From Arcicella sp040387735 (GTDB lineage Bacteria > Bacteroidota > Bacteroidia > Cytophagales > Spirosomataceae), in NCBI GenBank assembly GCA_040387735.1, contig JAZKDE010000138.1:14551-78550 (forward strand): DNA of 64,000 nt. The letters are read 5' to 3'. Of the stretch, positions 61,216-64,000 are shown one piece after another (within the stretch, counting starts at the first letter, position 1; every line of letters begins with the position of its first letter). Made by a program: the position numbers and the translations under genes. The notes beneath the pieces were generated by a model that was not told where the DNA came from, did not search any database, and saw only the letters and a program-made list of their open reading frames with translations.

Positions 61216-62964
61216 TCAAACGTCGTGCAACGATGAGATAAATTTACTCAAACTATCTTCTGCCGAGAGATTGAGCTTTTTCTTAATTCTCATACGGGCT
61301 TTTTTGACTGCATCGGGCGTAATATTTAAAAGATTTCCAACTTGTTTAGGGCTGAGATTGATTTTAATATAGGCACATTGACGTAGCTCCAACTGCGTAA
61401 GATTAGGAGAAAGTTTACTTAAAATAGTGAAAAAATGAGGGTGAACTTGTTCAAAATGAATCTTGAAAATATCCCATTCATGCTGATTATCAGTATTTTG
61501 TGCAACAATTTTTAGCAGAGCTTTACTGTCGTTCTCTGAAATGTTGGGTATTTCATTCAGTTTTTCTTCTAATTTATGTTTAACATTTAGCCAAAGTACA
61601 TTTTTTTGGTCTGCAACCATCGCCATAGAAGTTAGTTCTCGGATTTTACTGTCTATCTCAATTTGCATTTTTTCCCGTTTTTGTTCTTCATGCTTGGTGG
61701 TTTCATCCAATAGTTTAACTTGAAGAAAGCTATTTTTTTGCTTGATAATAAAAATAATTGTAGCGAGTATTAGTATAAAAAGTAGTATAATAGAAATAAG
61801 AATATACGCTTGTTTAATCCGCTGTTCAGCCTCAATTTGCTTTTGTTTTTTGTCCATATAATGACGATACTGTACATTTTGGAACTGCTTTATTTTTTCC
61901 TTTGAGAAAAGTTTTTCGTTAAGTTCAATAAAGTGACTACTATATTTGAACGCATTGTCAAAGTCTCCTAAATTTTTGTAAATGATAAATAAAGTGCTAT
62001 CTAATTTGATAAGATTTTGTTCATTACCAGCAATTTGTGTTTCTCGATACGACGCTAAGGCATAGCCGAGAGCTTTTGCATAATCTTTGCGGGCTAAATA
62101 GATGTAACTCAATGACGCATTATTTGTCCCAACAAATTCAAATGACTCAATCGTTGACATTTTTTTCTGGATGCTCCAACACAATGCTTCCGCTTCAATA
62201 AGCTGATTAAGTTTTATCAGTAAATTAACCTTCGACTGTAAATTTAGAATATTATAATATTCCTTTGTTTTGATACCAACTTGAATGGCTTTGTTTAAAT
62301 ACGCAAGTGACGGGATTATTTTTTTTTCTTGTAGTTTTATCTCCGACATGGTTGTCAGTAATAACCAAATCGTGTGTGTATCATTTATCTGTTTTGATAA
62401 AGTAAAACCTTGATTAAAGGTTTCATGGGCTTTTTCAAAATCTCCAACTCCTCCATAACATTGTAGTAAACCAACATAAATAGCAGGTAAATATTTATTG
62501 AGTTTAGCCTTTTCAACAAAGTCTTTTTCTTCGTTTAGAAGATTAATGGCAGTTGTGAAATCAGAGGAAAATACGTGAACATCTTTTAGAATGGCATAAA
62601 CCCAAAAAGCTTCATCATAGTTTTTATGTTTTAATGCTAACGTAATAGCATTCCGATATAATGGAATGGCTTTATTGGGATTATGCAAGTTTTCAAAATA
62701 ATACCAACCCCACCAATGAAAAGCTCTAATTTCACCTTTAGTGTATTTACATTTCTGGGATTGAGATAGTGCTTCCCTGAACAAAAGTATTGCCTTAGTT
62801 GAATCAGAAATAGGTTGCTTTCTCGCATAATCAATGGCGGCATCAATCTTTGTATTTCCTTTTGCTTTGAGATATACCGCTTGAATACTATCAATTTTAG
62901 AAGAATTAGCAAAACTACTAATGCCGTAAAATAGCATAGATAGGAGTATTAGAAAACATTTCAT
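61216..62964 (-). CDS. TPR-containing membrane sensor with C-terminal LuxR-like HTH
   Basis: This 582-residue protein has a signal peptide (about 1-19), about seven TPR-like helix pairs in the periplasm (about 30-370, such as NYDEAFWVYAILKDVHVFSS and FEKAHETFNQGFTLSKQ), and a transmembrane helix near 385-408 (AYILISIILLFILIL). A coiled coil follows (LLDETTKHEEQKREKMQIE), then a C-terminal helix-turn-helix (LTQLELRQCAYIKINLSPKQ and LLNITPDAVKKARMRI). Single-protein membrane regulators of this form are frequent in Bacteroidota. The signal sensed by the TPR part and the target genes are unknown. Confidence 0.85.
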   Translation of the reverse strand: MKCFLILLSMLFYGISSFANSSKIDSIQAVYLKAKGNTKIDAAIDYARKQPISDSTKAILLFREALSQSQKCKYTKGEIRAFHWWGWYYFENLHNPNKAIPLYRNAITLALKHKNYDEAFWVYAILKDVHVFSSDFTTAINLLNEEKDFVEKAKLNKYLPAIYVGLLQCYGGVGDFEKAHETFNQGFTLSKQINDTHTIWLLLTTMSEIKLQEKKIIPSLAYLNKAIQVGIKTKEYYNILNLQSKVNLLIKLNQLIEAEALCWSIQKKMSTIESFEFVGTNNASLSYIYLARKDYAKALGYALASYRETQIAGNEQNLIKLDSTLFIIYKNLGDFDNAFKYSSHFIELNEKLFSKEKIKQFQNVQYRHYMDKKQKQIEAEQRIKQAYILISIILLFILILATIIFIIKQKNSFLQVKLLDETTKHEEQKREKMQIEIDSKIRELTSMAMVADQKNVLWLNVKHKLEEKLNEIPNISENDSKALLKIVAQNTDNQHEWDIFKIHFEQVHPHFFTILSKLSPNLTQLELRQCAYIKINLSPKQVGNLLNITPDAVKKARMRIKKKLNLSAEDSLSKFISSLHDV

Positions 62965-63098
62965 AATTTAAAAAGAAAGGTAAAAATAATGCCCAAAATA
63001 AATTTTTCTTTTCAATGAAGTAATTTAGAGATAAGTGATAATGTAAATTTTGTGGAAATAAATAAATCAAAGAAGTCCCCTTTTTGTCTCCCTTTCTA

Positions 63099-63132
63099 TT
63101 GGACGAATCTAAAGGAAATAGAATTAACTTTG
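63099..63132 (+). promoter_or_regulatory. Candidate promoter of the small RNA
   Basis: TTG at 63099-63101, a 23-base spacer and TAACTTTG at 63125-63132 match the Bacteroidota promoter boxes. Transcription would begin near 63139. No ORF follows on this strand. Confidence 0.45.
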
Positions 63133-63138
63133 GTTACG

Positions 63139-63290
63139 TTATTAAGGATTAACTATTACAGATATTTACAAAAGTATAATTTAAAAGAAGTAAAAGCGAT
63201 TCTATTCACTTTTACTTGGGTTGAGTAGAGTGGCGGCTCTACTCACTCAATTATGAAGAGCAATTATGTGGCGGCATGATTGCTCTTTTT
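63139..63290 (+). ncRNA. Candidate small RNA with two TGGCGG-loop hairpins
   Basis: This is a plus-strand region with no ORF and three consecutive hairpins. The first is 63188-63196 with 63209-63217 (9 bp, AAGTAAAAG). The second is 63222-63230 with 63237-63245 (9 bp, TGAGTAGAG) with loop TGGCGG. The third is 63256-63268 with 63275-63287 (13 bp, one U-G pair) with the same loop TGGCGG, followed by TTTTT-like tail to 63290. The last hairpin plus its T-run forms an intrinsic terminator for plus-strand transcription, although no plus-strand gene precedes it. It starts after a promoter match at 63099-63132. Length is about 150 bases. I recognise no known family. Confidence 0.45.
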
Positions 63291-63300
63291 ATGATTAATA

Positions 63301-64000
63301 CTACTCAAATATTATCGTCTTATTCCCATGAATAAAAACCCTATCTTCCAAGACCAGTTTCAAAGCTTTTGCCAATACAATTTTCTCCACGTCTCGGCCA
63401 GCTTGGGCCATTTCTAAGGCATTTTTTGTGTGATTTACACGGGTAATATCTTGAAAAATAATTGGACCTTCATCCAAATCGTCCGTAACAAAATGAGCCG
63501 TTGCTCCAATGATTTTTACGCCACGTTGATACGCTTGTTTGTAGGGATTTGCTCCGATAAAAGCGGGTAAAAATGAATGATGGATATTGACGATTTTTTT
63601 GTTGAATTTTGCGGTAAATTCCGAAGTTAAAATGCGCATAAATTTGGCAAGTATCAGATAGTCAGGTGAATAACTTTTGACTAATTCTTCTATCTGTTTT
63701 TCGTGTTCGGCACGAGTGATGTTTTCGGCTGGTAAATGATGGAATGGAATATTGAATTTTTCGGTCAAATCTCGTAGAATATCATGATTGCCAACCACCG
63801 CTAAAATATTGAAAGGCAAGTCTTTAAACTGGTTTCTAATCAATAAATCCGAAAGACAATGATGTTCTTTCGTGACTAAAACTACTACGTCTTTTACTTG
63901 CTTGGTTGATAAGTCAATATTGGCAGTATCGGGCAAAATTCCCCGTAAACCATCTTCAATTTTCATGGGGTCGCAAATACCCGAAAAGGCTACTCGCATG
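63301..64000 (-). CDS. purU: Formyltetrahydrofolate deformylase, 5' truncated by window edge
   Basis: The visible 233 residues match the catalytic domain of PurU, which hydrolyses 10-formyl-THF to THF and formate. Motifs include VNIHHSFLPAF (His and Asn of the active site), GATAHFVTDDLDEGPII and VLVTKEHHCLSDLL. Normal PurU is about 280 residues with an N-terminal ACT domain; here the Met at the window end falls inside the MRVAFSG segment that follows the ACT domain. So the N-terminus lies beyond the window and this is not a real truncation. Confidence 0.93.
   Translation of the reverse strand, partial: MRVAFSGICDPMKIEDGLRGILPDTANIDLSTKQVKDVVVLVTKEHHCLSDLLIRNQFKDLPFNILAVVGNHDILRDLTEKFNIPFHHLPAENITRAEHEKQIEELVKSYSPDYLILAKFMRILTSEFTAKFNKKIVNIHHSFLPAFIGANPYKQAYQRGVKIIGATAHFVTDDLDEGPIIFQDITRVNHTKNALEMAQAGRDVEKIVLAKALKLVLEDRVFIHGNKTIIFE

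Noticed and set aside
63139..63290. Folate riboswitch for purU
   Set aside because: The structure lies at the 3' side of purU, not upstream of its start, and the T-run is on the opposite strand.
63301..64000. Truncated purU lacking its ACT domain
   Set aside because: The frame reaches the window end and its first visible Met is an internal conserved residue, so the missing part lies outside the window.

Overview
The window looks like a chromosomal segment of an environmental Bacteroidota, most likely of the order Cytophagales. It is AT-rich. Several promoters fit the Bacteroidota form TTG-N(17-23)-TAnnTTTG, and Shine-Dalgarno sequences are scarce. It carries type IX secretion hallmarks (a type B sorting domain, PorP/SprF and a PorE-like OmpA lipoprotein-type protein) and the AraC/ECF regulators typical of the group. 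Genus assignment is not possible from sequence reading alone. Two runs of N (100 and 10) mark assembly gaps.

Layout. (1) 2-8428: an aromatic-compound catabolic block. It holds the end of an alpha/beta hydrolase, a COG2159-type amidohydrolase, and leftward a fumarylacetoacetase-family hydrolase, FAD monooxygenase, C-C-hydrolase-like alpha/beta hydrolase, type I extradiol dioxygenase, SDR and SMP-30 lactonase. (2) 8741-18773: secreted or periplasmic oxidation and deglycosylation, with an esterase, a PQQ dehydrogenase with cytochrome c, a GH78 alpha-L-rhamnosidase and a PVC-type cytochrome dehydrogenase. (3) 19035-29793: a GH1 / Dabb / GH106 rhamnosidase operon, an AraC regulator, a TIM-barrel sugar epimerase-like protein, GH3 and a cyclase-family hydrolase, with a decayed TonB-receptor-like relic. 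(4) 30214-39015: a PobR-like AraC regulator divergent from a complete 4-hydroxybenzoate/protocatechuate beta-ketoadipate operon, pcaH-pcaG-pcaB-pcaDC(fusion)-pobA-pcaIJ(fusion)-pcaF. (5) 39181-41752: an ECF sigma factor, an unusual membrane-anchored beta-barrel protein and a small outer membrane barrel. (6) 42744-59847: a 4372-residue type IX secretion cargo protein followed by its probable PorP/SprF and PorE-like partners. (7) 59909-64000: a Crp-family regulator, an HD hydrolase, a TPR/HTH membrane sensor, a candidate structured small RNA and the 3' part of purU.

Read together, regions 1-4 look like a plant-phenolic-glycoside utilisation supercluster. Two different rhamnosidase families and two beta-glucosidase families would strip sugars from flavonoid-type glycosides, and two ring-cleavage routes (extradiol and intradiol) would consume the aglycone. 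This link is inference from gene content, and the substrate is not proven.

The non-coding observations are also noteworthy. They are a candidate small RNA at 63139-63290 with two hairpins presenting the identical loop TGGCGG, a 123-bp MITE-like foldback element with a 5-bp direct repeat, a set of intergenic foldback elements built from reiterated short words, an operator-like motif shared by the two rhamnosidase transcription units, and a small ORF in the long leader of the giant adhesin gene.
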